The position numbers were made by a program, and so were the translations under genes. The notes beneath the pieces were generated by a model, which saw only the letters and a program-made list of their open reading frames with translations, had not been told where the DNA came from and ran no database searches. Of a DNA stretch of 64,000 nucleotides, positions 47,801 to 62,800 are shown one piece after another. The DNA is taken from NCBI GenBank assembly GCA_942486035.1, contig CALNXK010000023.1, positions 3,805,001 through 3,869,000 on the forward strand, read 5' to 3'. Position 1 is the stretch's first letter. Each line of letters opens with the position of its first letter. Source of the DNA: Porites lobata. Taxonomy: Eukaryota; Cnidaria; Anthozoa; Scleractinia; Poritidae.

Positions 47801-50800
47801 TCGTACTTTGAATCCAATTAAGTCGGTGGGTGTCTGCAAAGTGGTAGGATCAACAAGTCGGCACTTTAATGTGAGTTTATTATTTTTCTGAGAAATCTGA
47901 CCGTTATTCTTACGTGTACTGTGTGCTTTCAGTTTCAAGGAAGTTTTTTGAGAAGGGCGTCCTCGCTTGGTTCATTTGAGATCTCATTATTAATCATTTG
48001 AAAGTGAAGTGATGTCAAGATCATATCGTTGTTCTGGGTATGTCTCTCACGTTCTACGCTGACACTTGATCTTTGTTTGTTCGTCCTCTAGAACGGAATG
48101 CAGCCGCCCTTTTATAAGCGGACAGGTCGCACACACCATGGCATCTGAAGTTATATCTTTGTTGCACGGACTTCTGTCTTCGTCAGCTTCTGACACCTCA
48201 AAGATCTGGGCCTCTGCTGTGCGCGATGTACTGTGTGAGACCCTGGATAACGTGCCTTACCTGATAGAGACCCTTGAAAGAGAAGGAAGGATATCACCTA
48301 GGGGGGATCAGACGTTCAAGCAGGAGACAGAACACGACGAGGATGAACATTTATCTAACGAACATGAGTGGTTTTTCAAGGCCAGGAACGTTGTAGCGTC
48401 TTTGTGTGCCTTGGGTGGTTTTCATAAGAATGTCCATTCTGGATGCACGGTTCAGGTACCACAAATCGTTCTGTTGTTTATATTTATCATTTGCATAGCA
48501 AGGGTGTCTTTAGGGGGTTTAAACATATATTGTAGCTCAAGCAACCGCCTGCTTGTGTCAATTTTCGCTACAACAAACGATAACATATGTAAAAACGTCA
48601 TATCGCCGCCTACTTTGTCTCGCTCTGTCAGCTACTCTAACTGAATATCAAACAGAAAGAGTAGTGTTCCTGCCCATATCCAGGCACCGAGTAGTGGGTT
48701 GAGAAAGCGAGGCACAGTCGAGTGTTTCAAGCCGACTTTGAAATATCCAGATATCAGGTGGAACACTTTTTTCATTCTTTGATGCGACTTCTCAAGTGAT
48801 CAATTATTTAATAGTCAACAGTTACCGGCACCCTACAAACGACTTATTGACGGAATCATGCAAAACTAACTAGAGAGAACGACTGGACAACTGAAAATTT
48901 GACTAACAATAAACGACTGTCTAACTGTGACAATAGACGGATGGAAACGTACTAATGACATCACGAGTCTTCATAGCTAATAACATAACGGCTTAGCTGA
49001 CAGACGACCAATAACATCGCGACTTAACTGACCAATCAGGTCACTAACCAAAATAGCATCAACTAACGTGATACAACTCACTTTGACTCTGAAGATGACT
49101 ACCGCACAGGTTGTCGAAACGTCCGTCACTGTCAACAACAACAGTCCTATTCAGGACTACGTTCACCCGGACGATCATACCCAACCTTTTTATGATCAAT
49201 TATTCTTGAAAACAATTAAAACAAAGTTTGTTAAGTATCATGATGAGGAGGAACCGGTTCCCAAACGTATTCATTCGCCATTTGTCAGATCGGTGGAGAA
49301 GACATGGTAAAAGCGACTGGTGAAGTGGTCAGTGTATCTGAAAGACAGGGTGTGGCAACAGTGTTACTAAACGAAGAAGGAGAGACCTACAGTGAAAGAG
49401 TGCAAGAGATACCACTGGCACGGCTTCAAATAGCTAATCCTCAGGTATAATAATTGAGAGAGGGAGTTTGTTTATAAAAAAGCTGTAGCGCTATGTCTGT
49501 CGTCGGGGGAGTGAACCTCGAAGGTGAATTGATCACCGGAAAATTTGAAAAATTGAAGTACCGCCTTTTCCCTGCCAACGGCTATACCTAAAAGGGTCTC
49601 GTATGGCCTTGTTTAAATAGCGCTCACTCCTCTAGTAGAGAATCTAAAACAGAGACTTACAATAATGGACTTAAGTCTTAAGACACTTTTGCATTTGTGG
49701 GGCTTTTCTTAAATCAAAAATGCCCAGCCCCTCCCCCACCCCACAAACAATGGTGGACGCGTCTTTCCGGAATTTTTCCGAGTTTCAACATTGTATAGGG
49801 TGGTGGAGGGAGAACTGCAAGATATTGGTTACATTGTTTTATGAGTGCACCCAGAGATTACAGCAAATTATGAATACCTCGTCATTGTCCCAACAACTTT
49901 TGTCCAGGATTGTAGATTAAGTTTTTTGTCTCGTTGTAGGTGGTGTTCCTTAGCGAATTGTCCATGGGAGATCAAGCGGTGGCTGTTTTGCTTTCTATTT
50001 TGTCTGCAAAAGAAACAGTGTTCGATCAGCCTTCTGATGTGGACGCAAGGGAAGTCTTCATTACACCATCAAAGGCAGCGCGAATTCTGGCAGAAATCAA
50101 AACGAGGTTTCTACTTTATTTGACCCATATTTTAGCTGTCGATCTTCAAGAAATTAGGTTGTACTCCACTCCATAAACTGTTGCGGAGACTGATCACTAA
50201 CTTTGAGAAATGAAATTTTTATGATTAGTTAATGGTTGCCATCTGGTCCATCAGAATAAACTTTGATAACTCAAACAATCCCAACTCGGTCCCAGTCTTT
50301 TCATTATTCACAATTTTCACATAGACCATAATGCACCATGTTTATCTCCAAAAAATGCGCAGGACTTGAGTGTGTCGCATAGCCCGTTTTAGGGCAGGCA
50401 GAGAAAGTATCCCAAACAAACGAAATCTTCCGGTTTTCATTGCAGAGCAAGCATGGTTCTATCTATCCAAGTCCAGGATTCCTCCTTCATCGACGCTCTT
50501 CTGGCGAATCCTTCGTCGGAGCTCATCTCTAAATTATCAGGAGAGTGCGATGCAGGCCAAAGATTAACTGTCTTAGAAAAGCACTGCCAGCAGCTGCGAA
50601 AACTCTTCAAAGACTTTGTTAAACCTGCTGAGAAACCTAAGAAAGTATTAAAGACTAGCAAGAGGATGGCGCTTGACAGCGGCCGGGTATTCCCTCCCGT
50701 CCGGGGATGTGTTTTTACTATGGGCCATACTTGTGTTCATTATCTAGCGGATCCTGCAACAGGCTTTGGACTTCCCAGAGGGACTTTCGTATATGCTAAC

Positions 50801-53800
50801 GCCCCTTTGCCCCAAAAGGTGAGTTTCCTGTTGCTCTGTTTGGTTTAAGGTGCTGTCAGTTATTCAATTCCTGTTAAAGAAAAATAATACAGTAAAAACC
50901 CGCTTTTTCGAACCTAGCGTTTTAAGAACCAACTGGCAGAAATTTGCCATTTAATACCCAAGAATATAAGAACCTGTTTAGCCAAGCAGGATAAAAAAGG
51001 TTCTTTTATGTGAGACTCTCGGGAAAACAAAACTAACTGTTTCCGTCGGGATCTGACATTAAGTGTATAATATACATTCTGTAATCAGTTTTGTTAGGCT
51101 TATCATAATACAGTTGTGAATAAGTAATATCTATTAACTTTAAGCACCAAACCCAAGTTTTACTATCTTTCTTTGGATCAACACCTAAGAACCTGATTAA
51201 AGACCTACTTTGCCTAAACTGTCATTAACTACACCAAAATACAAGAATCTTTTTTGCCAGACTTGGTTCTTACAAGCGGGTATTTTACTGCAACACCTTT
51301 GGAGCTGACTAATGGAAATGATGGTTCTACAAAATACCATTTAAGGACATATTACAAAACTGCAAGGCAGACCTCGTATGAACAAACATGACGACATGAA
51401 GTTTAGTGCTGCTGTTTCAAGTTCGGCTTAGATTCCTTCTGTCGTTTGCAACATAGTATACGAATTGGAAAAAGACTGATACCATCCAGTATGCTTCCGC
51501 TTTTATCGCAATTTTGGCCATTAGGCCATTTCCGAGTTCCTCCAGGCCTCTGTATCAAAACGAGGTTAAGTGCGCAGCCTTTGATATGGAAATGATTTTT
51601 CATTCTCATGCAAATAAAACTCATTTTCACAAGAGAGGTTGTTGGCCTCATTTCTAAAGTAAGGGGTTTTGGAACTCGGAAGTGGCCTATTAATGATCAT
51701 TTTCTTGTGGATGGGTTTGCAGAAATCCTCTATTATTTTTTTTCCTTTCAAGGCGCCATCCTTTTACTGGGAGGCGGAACTTTGTTCCCTAGGAGACCCT
51801 GAAGATCAAGATCCGGGACCTTCCATTTCCGTTGGATTTGCCCCGTCAACAGATCAGCTGGCCAGCGGTTGGATCAATCCTGTGGGATCTTGCCTCTTGC
51901 ACAGGTTTTTTCTTCTATCCATTGTTTTTTTGTTTTTTTTTTGTTTGGTTTTATTGTCATTTTGTGTTTCTTTAAGGGACAATATCCCTGAGAGTTTGTT
52001 CAGTTTGTTCAAGTGTTTCTATCAACTCGGTGAAAGCCACTGATAGTGACATGCTCGTGCATGTTACAATGCCAGTACGAAAAAATGCATCTGTGACTAA
52101 CGTTTCCAAGTTAATCTGTGTTATAGGGAAAAAATGATGAAAACCACTGAACCGGTTCGCTCCCACTTTGGGGAATGAATAGCCTATGTCGGTTCGAAAT
52201 GTTAAAATTCTAACATGACTCCCGAGGCTTTCTGGTCATTTTTCTATATTTGGTTTGGTTTTCTTGGTGCTCAAGTCTCTTCTGGGGCTGATTGCGAGAC
52301 AATAGAGTCGAGAACAATTTGCAATTTTGATCCTAAAGCCTCGCATTCATGTTAAAATTTTAATATATCGAACGATCGTAGGCTATTGATAACATTGTTG
52401 TTTTTCAGAGGAAATTCTGTGTATTTGCGGGTGTACCTTTCATAATTATAGTAGTTTTTCAAAAGGTCTGCTTGACTTTTATTGTCGTCGTTTTAGCGAG
52501 AGAGAAAAAAAAACAATAAAATTTTGTTGTTTATCTGATTGGTTGAAACTCTGCTTCAACCAATCATAACTGAATAGTGACGCGTCATCAGTATAGAATT
52601 TCTGCGCTCGTTCCTCAGGCGTCATTTCGTGGGCAAACTATTGGTGGGGTCCTTAAATGTCGGCTGTTTTCTCAGACCGATACGCTGCTTTATTTTTCAG
52701 TAATGGCCGAGCAGTGTTGTACAGGACAGGCGGTCTTCTCCACTGGAAAACTGTTTCATTAAACATCATTATGAAAGAAAATGACGTTGTTGGATGTGGA
52801 TTCGAACGAAATGAGGATCAGTCTGCTAATGGCTTAGTTTACTTCACCTGCAATGGCGACAGGCTCGCAGCGGACTTAGATGGCGTTCAGTCCGGCTTGT
52901 GGCCCGTTATTCATATACAGAAAAAGGTGAGGAACATCTAGGAGCTGCGACAATAGAAATGTGGGGTATACATGCACTCAGATATGCCACTTAATAATTA
53001 TGGCGTCAATGAACCTCGATAGCTCTTATGGTTTGTTTTCCCAATGTACTTCATGTGATAATACACAAGATAACGGTTTCTTTCAAATTTCGTCTCATTC
53101 ACGTGCATATGTAAGCATAATTTGTGAAAAGACAATTGAGCAAATTCGCCTGAGACCGTCATTGGGAAAACAAAATATACAAGCTAACACTCTGTTCACC
53201 CTATTCTCAATTTAAGGCAAAGCCTTTAGACCAAAGAAAAAGATATACCTTATTTATTCCATCAAACGCTGCGGCGTTTGTTAAATTTTTATCGTTTCGG
53301 ATGCGCGTTTATTTCAAAATCGCATTCTAAAATCACTAAGAACAATTACGGTAAATTATTTATAAATACTGTTTGAAGCAAAAAGGTGTTTAAAGTCTAA
53401 GAAAAGAGCCGACATTTTTCGACGCCACCACTTGTTTCCCTGCCAAATGGCGTCTGAGAAACTAATGCAGAAATTCCATACTGATGACATGTCACGACAC
53501 AGATCTAGATAGTGCCTCTGATTGGTCGTGTCTTAAGGGATGTTTGCCCTAACCAATCAGAAGCACTACCCAGATCTACGTAGTGACACGTCATCAGTGT
53601 GGAATTTCTGCAGTCATTCCTCAGACGTCGTTCAGCTGGGAAACCAGTGGTCGCGTAAGTCGTAAAAAGGACTCTTTTATTTTGCTGAGATAGGATCGTA
53701 GTAGTTTGAATGGTGTAGATTACCTAGTTGTACCCAGTGTTTTTCTTATAATCCTCGAATAAAAGCCGCATTCTTCTAAATAACCGGCGACCGGCCAGTT

Positions 53801-56800
53801 AGCTCAGTTGGGAGAGCACCGGTCAGCCAAGCGGAAGGTCATAGGTTCATACCCCTCCAGGGTCTTAAAAAAAATTGTGAGATGATGCTGGCTGTAATTT
53901 GAGACCTTGTCTCAGTTAAGTGATCGCGTCATTGAGCGGTGACGTTAAGCCGTTGGCCGTGTCTCCTTCATCCTTCTTTCATCAGCAAATTGAAGGGGAC
54001 GTAAAATAACCCACACTACTGTTCGAAAGGAGTAGGGGAAATTTTCCCGGTGTTGTGGTCTACCTTTCACGCATCACCCATCAATCATATCACAGGCTAC
54101 GGCTGTTTTACACGAACTGATAGCGGCTGCCAATGGCGCCCTTGTATGCTGACGTCCGACCCTTACTGTTAACATTAGGGAGCTTAAGCAACAACGACGG
54201 CGACGGCAACGAGAACGGCGAAAAACCAATAGGTTTAGATTGCGGGCAAAACAACAACTCTGCACGTGCATCACGCTCTTTTGTACATTTCTTTGCCGTC
54301 TTTGCACGTTTTGTCGAGGACCGGAACACAAAACAACAATTTTCTTTTTCTTTTTCTGAGCTTTGATACAATCCTTTAGAATTCAAGTCCAAAGAAATTT
54401 GCCGACATTTGTCGAATTAAACAAGATGGAATAAGCGCGATAAAGTTTGAGGCAGCGCGAATTCATTTTTAAGTGACGTTTTCGTAGCCGTCGCCGTGGT
54501 CGTTGCTTGAGCTTTCCATTATCTAATGTGAAGAGGACGCGTCTTGTTGTCCCCTAATCCACGACATTACATTGCATTGCATTACAAGTGGGAGCAGCGT
54601 TTATTTGAGGGCGGCTTTTATTTACGGGTAGGGTTATTCGATAAGCAGGTCAATACGTTATGTCCTTTTTCTACTTACTGCACAACACCAACAAGCCTCT
54701 TCAGGACTATACTAACTTGGACAATCATATCCCGCTTACTTAAAAAGAATTTAAAGTCGTTAATACGGTTTCATTCAGTGAAAGCGGTTAACTCGCATTC
54801 TCTCATCACCTACTGTTTTCCTCAGAATGTACGCGTCCGAGTGAATTTTGGTGCGCGCTCGTTCCTGTACGCAGAGGGTTCCAAGCACCGCGCAGCGGCA
54901 GACATGTGGAGCGACTCGATGGAAGACATCAGACAGGGATTTAGTGAGCTGCCTTTTGCTTTTGAGCTTGATATGGACGTGAAAGATGAGTCGATGGATG
55001 CACAAGTCGTGTCTAAACCCTTGCCTCCTAAACCAACACCTCTGACCATACCTAAAGACTCAGTAAAAGGTTCGTTAATAGGGAGCTTAAGCAACAACGT
55101 TTTTGAGCGACGCACGTCAACCGGAAGTGGCCTTTTTTCATTTTTTGACGGTGGTTTCGCGCAAATTTTCAGTCAAATCGCCTCTATAACAGTAAAGAAA
55201 CTAAGGAATACAAATTTTATGTCATCAAGGCATGTTAAGAGGGAAAATACCTCACTTCCGGTTGACGTGCGTCGCTCAAAAACGTTGCTGCTTAAGCTCT
55301 CTATAAGTCAATGTTACTTAAAGGACTTTTAAAATGACCGTTGTGATGGCATTTATTCTCTCAGTACATAAATGTACAATGATACTCACCCATTGGTCAA
55401 GAGCTATTGTTCATGAGAAAAAAGACAATTGAAACGACGCAATGATGACTCAATTTGTTTTTCTCTGTATCTTGTGCACGATTTTCCAAGGAACTCCTCA
55501 AGAAATCGCCGTTTTTAATGTTTTTCTACATTGTACAAAACCGGGCAGCCTTAGGCGAATTGTTTCACTTGAGTTTTGAATATTGTAATGAATGATTTCT
55601 ATGATCTATAAGTGTGTAAACAATGGAAAACTGTTGTTGTTTTGTTAAGAACACCATTATTTCCTCCAATAACCGCCGCCGCTGTACTAGGTAATCGCCG
55701 GCTCGAGTAGGCACCCCCTGCCGAACCCCTATTAGGCTAACTTACTTGAACAGCAAGGATATCACAACGAGTCCTTGTTCCTTCGTCCCTTTTATAATTT
55801 TTGAGACTTCCACTACACCAGCATCAATACGAGAACAGTTCTTTTCTGCTTAGGTAGTTTCACTCATCTGTATCTTCATGCGATTGCAAAGTTCTTTGAA
55901 CTGCGAAAGGGGGGCCTCCTAGATTAATCAAAATTCTTTACGAAAAAGTCTCCCAATTTGGTCCTTATTTTAAATAATCCCCCGGGTGCATAGTGAAGAA
56001 AATAGCCAGGCTAATCAGACCTCGAGTCTTAGCAGAAATGTAAAGCTAGTTCCAAACGCAGAACACGCACTTTACTCTTTACCTTTTGATTCACAGAGTA
56101 CGACCCTTTGTCTTGCCTTCAATACAAGCTGGCCAGCAGTTATGATAGGATGATTGATGTGGGTCCTGTAACACCTTTGCGCGCCTCCGACGAGGGTACT
56201 AGTCACGGGAGAGAAGCACCACCTGTAGACCCCTCCCGTCTGCTGGTCAAAGCTTGGGAAGATCGGGTGTTTCCCGTTATCCGAAGACGATTTCGTTCAA
56301 ATACTGATCGGCAGTCGGGGCTTGATCAGATCAGGGGAGCGCTGTTGGCAGGTGGGTAGCAGTAGGTTCGGCCAATATCTTGTTTTGGCATCTTAATAAC
56401 GTAAACGATAACGAAAGTTTGGTTACTCTAATCGGCTAACGAGCAAAATTAAAAGCAAATGGATATATAAACTCTGTAGGAGTTCAACATGACGAAGGCG
56501 TTAAAAGCGCACAGATACAACCTAAATACCAAATGTAACCTTCTTGATTACTCCCCTCGCCAGAAAAAGTATTGCGTAGGCAAGAAATTTCTTTTGAATC
56601 AGAGCAAAATCACTCTTCAAAATCACTTTCCACGGCGCAAATTTGGATCGGCAACGTATACTATAGTTAACCCAAGGCAGGTTTTCCCGTAAGCTAGTTA
56701 TTTCACTCACATTTTTTTTTTTGCTGTAAAATTATTGAAGTAAACTAAGTAGCCAGGACATAAGCGTTATTGACCTAGTGTGAGGTCAATATGGCTGGAT

Positions 56801-59800
56801 ATTGGTCAAGTTCTTTTTTTGCGAATCTATGGACAGAGACGAAGTCAATAAAAACGCAAAAAAAACTGAGGCAGATATCAGCCAGACTGACCGAACAAGT
56901 TTGGTCAATAAAAAATTTATTATATGGTCAAAAATAGGAAACGCAGGAAATCCCGAGCGGGCAAGATGGGCCCTTCTTGCCTGCTCGGGTAGCCAATCAG
57001 AACACGAGATTCGCCCGCGGAATCAGCGATGGTTACATCACTCAGTGATACAAACCTTCAAACCACGTCTCCAGGCGGAAATGACATCAGAGTATTTCAA
57101 ACTTGGAGTTCGAATTTGGTTTTTTGTCCAGGTATGATCGACATCGCCGTCGCTACAGTGGCTGATTTGTATGAAGACAACGGCGGTATCCCAGCATCCC
57201 TACAGTTTCCTAAGCTTGATGACGTGAAAGCTGACGTCAACAAAGTGAGCGCCGGTGGCCTGAAACCCGGTCAAGCGGTCATCGTCAACTGCTCCATTCT
57301 GAACCAAGCTGCCACTCTACCAGGATTTGCAGTGCCAGATATGAAGAAAACTTTTGGACTCACAGGGGTGGTGAAGAGTGTTGACAAGGTGACGTATACG
57401 TACTTATACTAACTAGAAGTGTCCTGACTTAATGTTTTCTGTGTTGTTTGTTTCTTTGACGAGCAGGAGAGGAAATGACCTTTCTTTAATGGCTGATTAT
57501 TTTTCATAAGAACTTACAACAATGGTAACTGTCACTCAGTATTACCATAGCTTTCCAGACAGGTATTATGTGTGACTTTAGTACGGAAGTGACGACGACG
57601 AACTCTATCGGGGTTCACCGGGGATCTTGAGCTATTAAACGAAAACTGATTTTTGAGGACTTTGAGATGGGCCAAGAGTGAATTATGTAGCGTCTTCTTC
57701 ATGTTAGAGTCACGAAACCTTATTCATCGTACTCGTTGTTTCAAGAAGATTTTCCTTACTAATGAGTTCATTTTAGACCGAACCTGTTATAAGGCTAAAA
57801 TTTGCCAGTTAGGCCCTCTCTATACAAGATCCTGTTTAGCCTAATATTTGAAACAGGTTCTTATTTTCTAAAATCTATAAAAAAAAATACTTTACATATG
57901 GGCAAATTAGATAACTCAACATTCAGGATCCTGTTTGGAGACATAGATGCCTTATCACTCTAACAGCTCTAGCTGAATACTACTTTAAAATACTCTTGAC
58001 TACAACATATTTTTTTCTTCAGAAAATAAGAACCTAACCTAAACAGCCTAAATTTTGTGCTAATTACCACTTATGTAAGAACCTGTTTAGGCTAACTTGG
58101 GAAAATGCAAGTTCTTACTCGCAGGTTTTAACTGTACCTTTAATTTACTCTAATTGGTTTCTTCCTTGTCTCTGCAGCCCAAAGGTTTAGCGGAAGTGGA
58201 AACGTACAACCGCGAAGAAGGCACGCTGATGAGTTTCTGGTATCCAATCACTGCCCTGGAGCGACCAACGGCTGGCCTAGCACGATCATCATCGCTGGCT
58301 CTGTGTAGTGAAGATCGCACTCGAGCAGAGGTTTACTGCGAGCTGCTTCAAAACGAGGGTGCTCTAACCCGAATGTATTGCAGAGAGGCGCACTCCAGGT
58401 TAAGTGAAAAGCAAGCAAAGAACAAGAAGCAGATAACAGGTTAGGACAACTCCTAAGAAACACAAAACCCTCAAGACTGGAGTATTGCTAACAAAACCTC
58501 CGCGTGTATAGCTTGTACGCGCCATGGGTAGCGAAATAAAAACCAATTAAAACCACAAATATTCGCATATTAGTTTTGTTTGTTAGGAAGAAATCACTTT
58601 AAGCATCGAACCTCGAGTTTATAATCTTTAAGAAAGAGAAAAACGTTGTCGTATCTCTCTTACCGCAAACCACACTTCGACGTCCAGGGCAACCTTTTTT
58701 CTGTTATTTGGCAATTGGCTAAATTCTCTTAATACTGTTTAATCGCAGACATTCTGTCCCTCTTGCAAACCCTTGCAACTCAGCTATTGGCTGAACCACA
58801 GGTGGATGGTACCATCGTCATGTCATCACCCCACTCGGCTCCAGACCCCCGACGCTGCCTCACGGCCAACACCTTGCAGCCCAGTGTACTGTTTTTCCGA
58901 GAACCAACAAGTCTAGTTTCTGCGGTTCGTGACCTTTTGTCCGTAACGGTTGAACAGAATGAAGAGGAAGTACTGAGGATAGTGAATACAATGTGCGAAG
59001 TGTTGAAAGAAACTTCTCTGGAGGCATACCACCGGGAAGTATCAGTCAAGGCGGGAAACCCGGACGAAGAGGTGCATATCCCAGGGGTTGCTGTTACTGT
59101 CGTCTCCTGCAGGGAAGATCCCGGATGTATTAACTCTGGGTGAGTATCTGTTAACAATGATCTTCTTTTATCATATATATTATTTTTGTTGATGAGTGGA
59201 TAAGAGAATTCATTTTGTAAAATGCTAAAAAGTCACGTTGACATAAAAAAAATGCCCGTGCTCCTAGCGTACCGGTAAAACTGTGTTAAGCAACAGACGA
59301 TTTGACACACGCTTCTAACATCTTCGGGATGTTGAAAGAAATAACAAAGAAGCATCGAAGCTAGTTACTGGACAATTTACGATGTCTTCCAACACCAATC
59401 TCAAGGCAACGCGGAAAGCTTTTCATTCAACTAATTCAGTTTTGTTTTTCCTGTCACCATGTTCTCTTTAATCCTCCGTCATATCAGTTTTGAAATAAAG
59501 CCAAACTAAGTCTCCCAGTGTTCGCGTGTTATTTTCCGTTCCTATTATTTTTATCACATTTTATATTTTTAGGGGCGTATCTAACCCTCGTGTGACGATT
59601 TCTTGTTACCATGGAAGCCAGAAACTAAACCAAAATGGCCAGGAAGCACGGTATAAAGTAGTTCAGTACCCTAACTCTGATTCCTACTCGTCAAACAAAG
59701 CAAGTCTGTACCCTGACTTGATGCTACCTTGTAATCGGCTGCTTTTGCAGTTCTCTACCGCTGCCACCGAAGGGCTTGTGGTGCACTTGGACGGATTTTC

Positions 59801-62800
59801 TGCAAAGTTCTTCCTCTCGCTCGTCTTCATTGAAGTTTTCGTTCAAGTGTACTTGGAAAACGCCGCAGAGTGTTCAAGCAATTCCGAGAGTAGCTTCAAT
59901 AACAACCCGGAAAATGTCCAGAGCAAACGAAGATGTTTGACTCTCACGACAGTTGCCTTTAACTTGACAGATATTGTCAGCTCGTATCTTCTGAGATCAA
60001 ACTTACCCGCGGTCGTCAAGGAGATTATCTACCACCTTCTGGCCCAGCTGATACGAGCTTGCCATCATGTGAAGGCGGAGGCTACTCAACTGCCGTTTCC
60101 CGATAACTGGGCTACATTTGATACGTTCCTATCGCGGTTGTCACCCCTACGCCTTGAGCTGCGGAAGCTCTTAGAAAAAGAGCTGTCGGTCACGAATACC
60201 GCAGCACTGGATTTCATTCTTAATTGTAATTTTGAGCACAGTGAATTTTCGTCGTACTTGCAGGCCCTTCTAGGGCTTGTTTCAGCCGTCCATGAAGTTT
60301 CTCCTAGTCGAGGGAAATCCTTAAGAAGATTATCAATGAAAGCAATCCAAGAGGCCTTACAGGTAACTTAACCCTTTACATATCCCCATAAGCAAAGCTT
60401 TTGCAGTACCTAAGCAAGAAAAAACCTCAAAGATGAAATCGAACGACGTGTCAATGTTGTCCTAACTCCATTTTCAAGTTAATTGTTCAAAATATTCAGA
60501 ATAAACGCTCAAAGAGTGTCATTACACAGTGTTACGCAAATAGTTTGGCCGAAATTGAGTCCAGAGATGTCGTTAATATTTATTGCTCTAACCGGTCAAC
60601 GTGCGTATTCTCCACACTCGTCTCCAGAAATTTTCTATGGATCCCGATAAGGAGAATTTTCTAACAATTGAGACTTTATTTACTTGGTGATCCTTTGTGT
60701 TTGATTCAAGGAGGAATTAGATGCTGGTCACTCTTGGGGGGTGGGGGTGGGGGGTCAAAGCCAGTTTGTATACTGTTTCGAATCCATTAAACTTTTTTGG
60801 CCTCGGTAGTTTGCTGCTAATATTAGTTCCTCCTAATTTCTAGGCTGTGGCGTCTGATTCAACTGACAGTGAAGTGAGATCTGCACCTCCACATAGCGTT
60901 GAAAACACGTTTAACTTTGATCCGGAAGCAGTTACTTCTTCTTCCGCTACGGAGACAGCTTCGTCGTCGGGTTCTCCCTCGCCCAAATGTTTCGCACGAG
61001 TACGGCGAGGGAGCGTGCTACGCAGGAAGCGAGCTTATGTACACGGTGTTACCTCTCCTACCGAAAGTATGCCATGGTTTGATAAAATCGTTAGCACCAC
61101 CCTGCTGTTAAGAAATCTAATTCATGGGGATCCGCGAGCATCACCGCTGTTCGCTGATAGCTTAGCAGCGGTAATTTCCACTAAGAGTAATGCTTTGCAG
61201 AGGCTTTTAGTCATCACCAACATTGCACCGACTCTCACCAAGAAGGAAGCTGTGGATGCAATAAAGAAAGCTTGTAGGCCTAGTGGCGGGATTTATGATA
61301 ACAAGGTTTATATTCCCGAACTCCAGTCACGTGTCAGTGCTGAGAAGCCGCGCCCTGATGTGAACAGCGGTGGATTGGATGCGAGGGTTAGATCAATGAC
61401 TGAACTGCTACCAAGTGCTCAGCAGGATAAACCCGAGAGGATTCTTGGGTATGCTGTGGTACAATTGAAGAGTGCCAGTCAACTGGACCTAGCTCGTCAG
61501 GCTATTGCATCTAATAAGACTCTAAAGGATCCATCGACTGTTGAACCCGTCGGTGTTGCTAAGGTCAATGTCGAACTTCTCATGGAGGGGACTAACGAAC
61601 TTGCTGCTTTTGCTGTGTTTGATGAATTTTTAAATGCGAAAATGTTCACCACTGAATCAGAAAAGACAACATTCACTGAATCAGCAAAAGGAGCAGTTGC
61701 AGAAATTTTCGCCAGTTGCGCGCAAGTTGATGTCGAAGAAAGTAAATTAAACAGTTCCGAAGCAGTTCACTCAAATAGCGCTGTGAATTTTGGTTCTGAT
61801 GGCAGTGATAAGACGATGGAGCAAACTCAACCTCGGGTCCAGGCTTCTGCACTTTCACAAACTAACGAGGTTTCAAGCGTGGAGTTTGAGATGACCAACG
61901 ATGAAGGAAGTGAAACGAGTTCAAAACAAACCGCTGCTATTTCACTATCAGAGACACCACTGACAAAAGACCAAATCTGTAGTTTGGGGCCCGGAAACCT
62001 CCTCATGTCATTTCTCAACGCTGTGCGTCACGCAAAGGAAGCGACAACGGAAATTGTCACGCAACTTTTAAGGGATCACGGAAGCCCAGTGGAGGAAAGT
62101 GAGGAGAGAGTGCTGAAGCTGGAAGGGTTTATAAACTGGTTGCTGGCCAGAGGCAGCCAGGATGTCCGCGCCATTTGGAAGGGTATTATAGCTTGTGGAT
62201 ACGACCTGGAGTTTAACAGGTAAGTACTCGTTAGTCTGTTCTTCTGTAAGGATGAAAGTGGAAAAACATGTTCCTTGGAACAAAAAATATAAGTTAAGTT
62301 TGTTACCAATGGGGAGCCACTTCGTTTTACTTTAAGCAAGCCTAGTGTCTCAGTTATTTTAAGCTAGTTAAGTATGTGGTGCTGCGAAGCACAAGAGGTG
62401 ATTTTTTTTAACGCTGGTCTACATTGGAAAACGTAATAGCGGAGCTTAAGCTATACTGTTTCTAGCTATAGGAAGCAATCACGATGGCGACAGGAGTTAA
62501 TAAGTCAACAGTAAACTGAATTTCTTTTTCCAACCATAATTCGATCATTCCAACGCCTTTCGCAAAAAAGATGGACAGAGCCTCCTGGATGATTGCAAAA
62601 TAACGTTACTGTGTCAGGCTATCCAGTGGTCTTATGGTCCCTTAGGATCCGGTTTTTCAAACGTTGGACAGAGCTATCCATCGAATAAAACACTATCCAG
62701 CAGATAAGTGTTAGGGAAACAGTGATTTATCCAGTGAATAGTGATATCCACCTTTTGACCAATTGAGGCCAGGGGTTAATTTAATAGAACTTTTACAGGT

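Noticed and set aside
49068..49310. 80-residue plus-strand frame
   Set aside because: It reads through a retroelement fragment and into HECTD4 exon 27 in the wrong frame.
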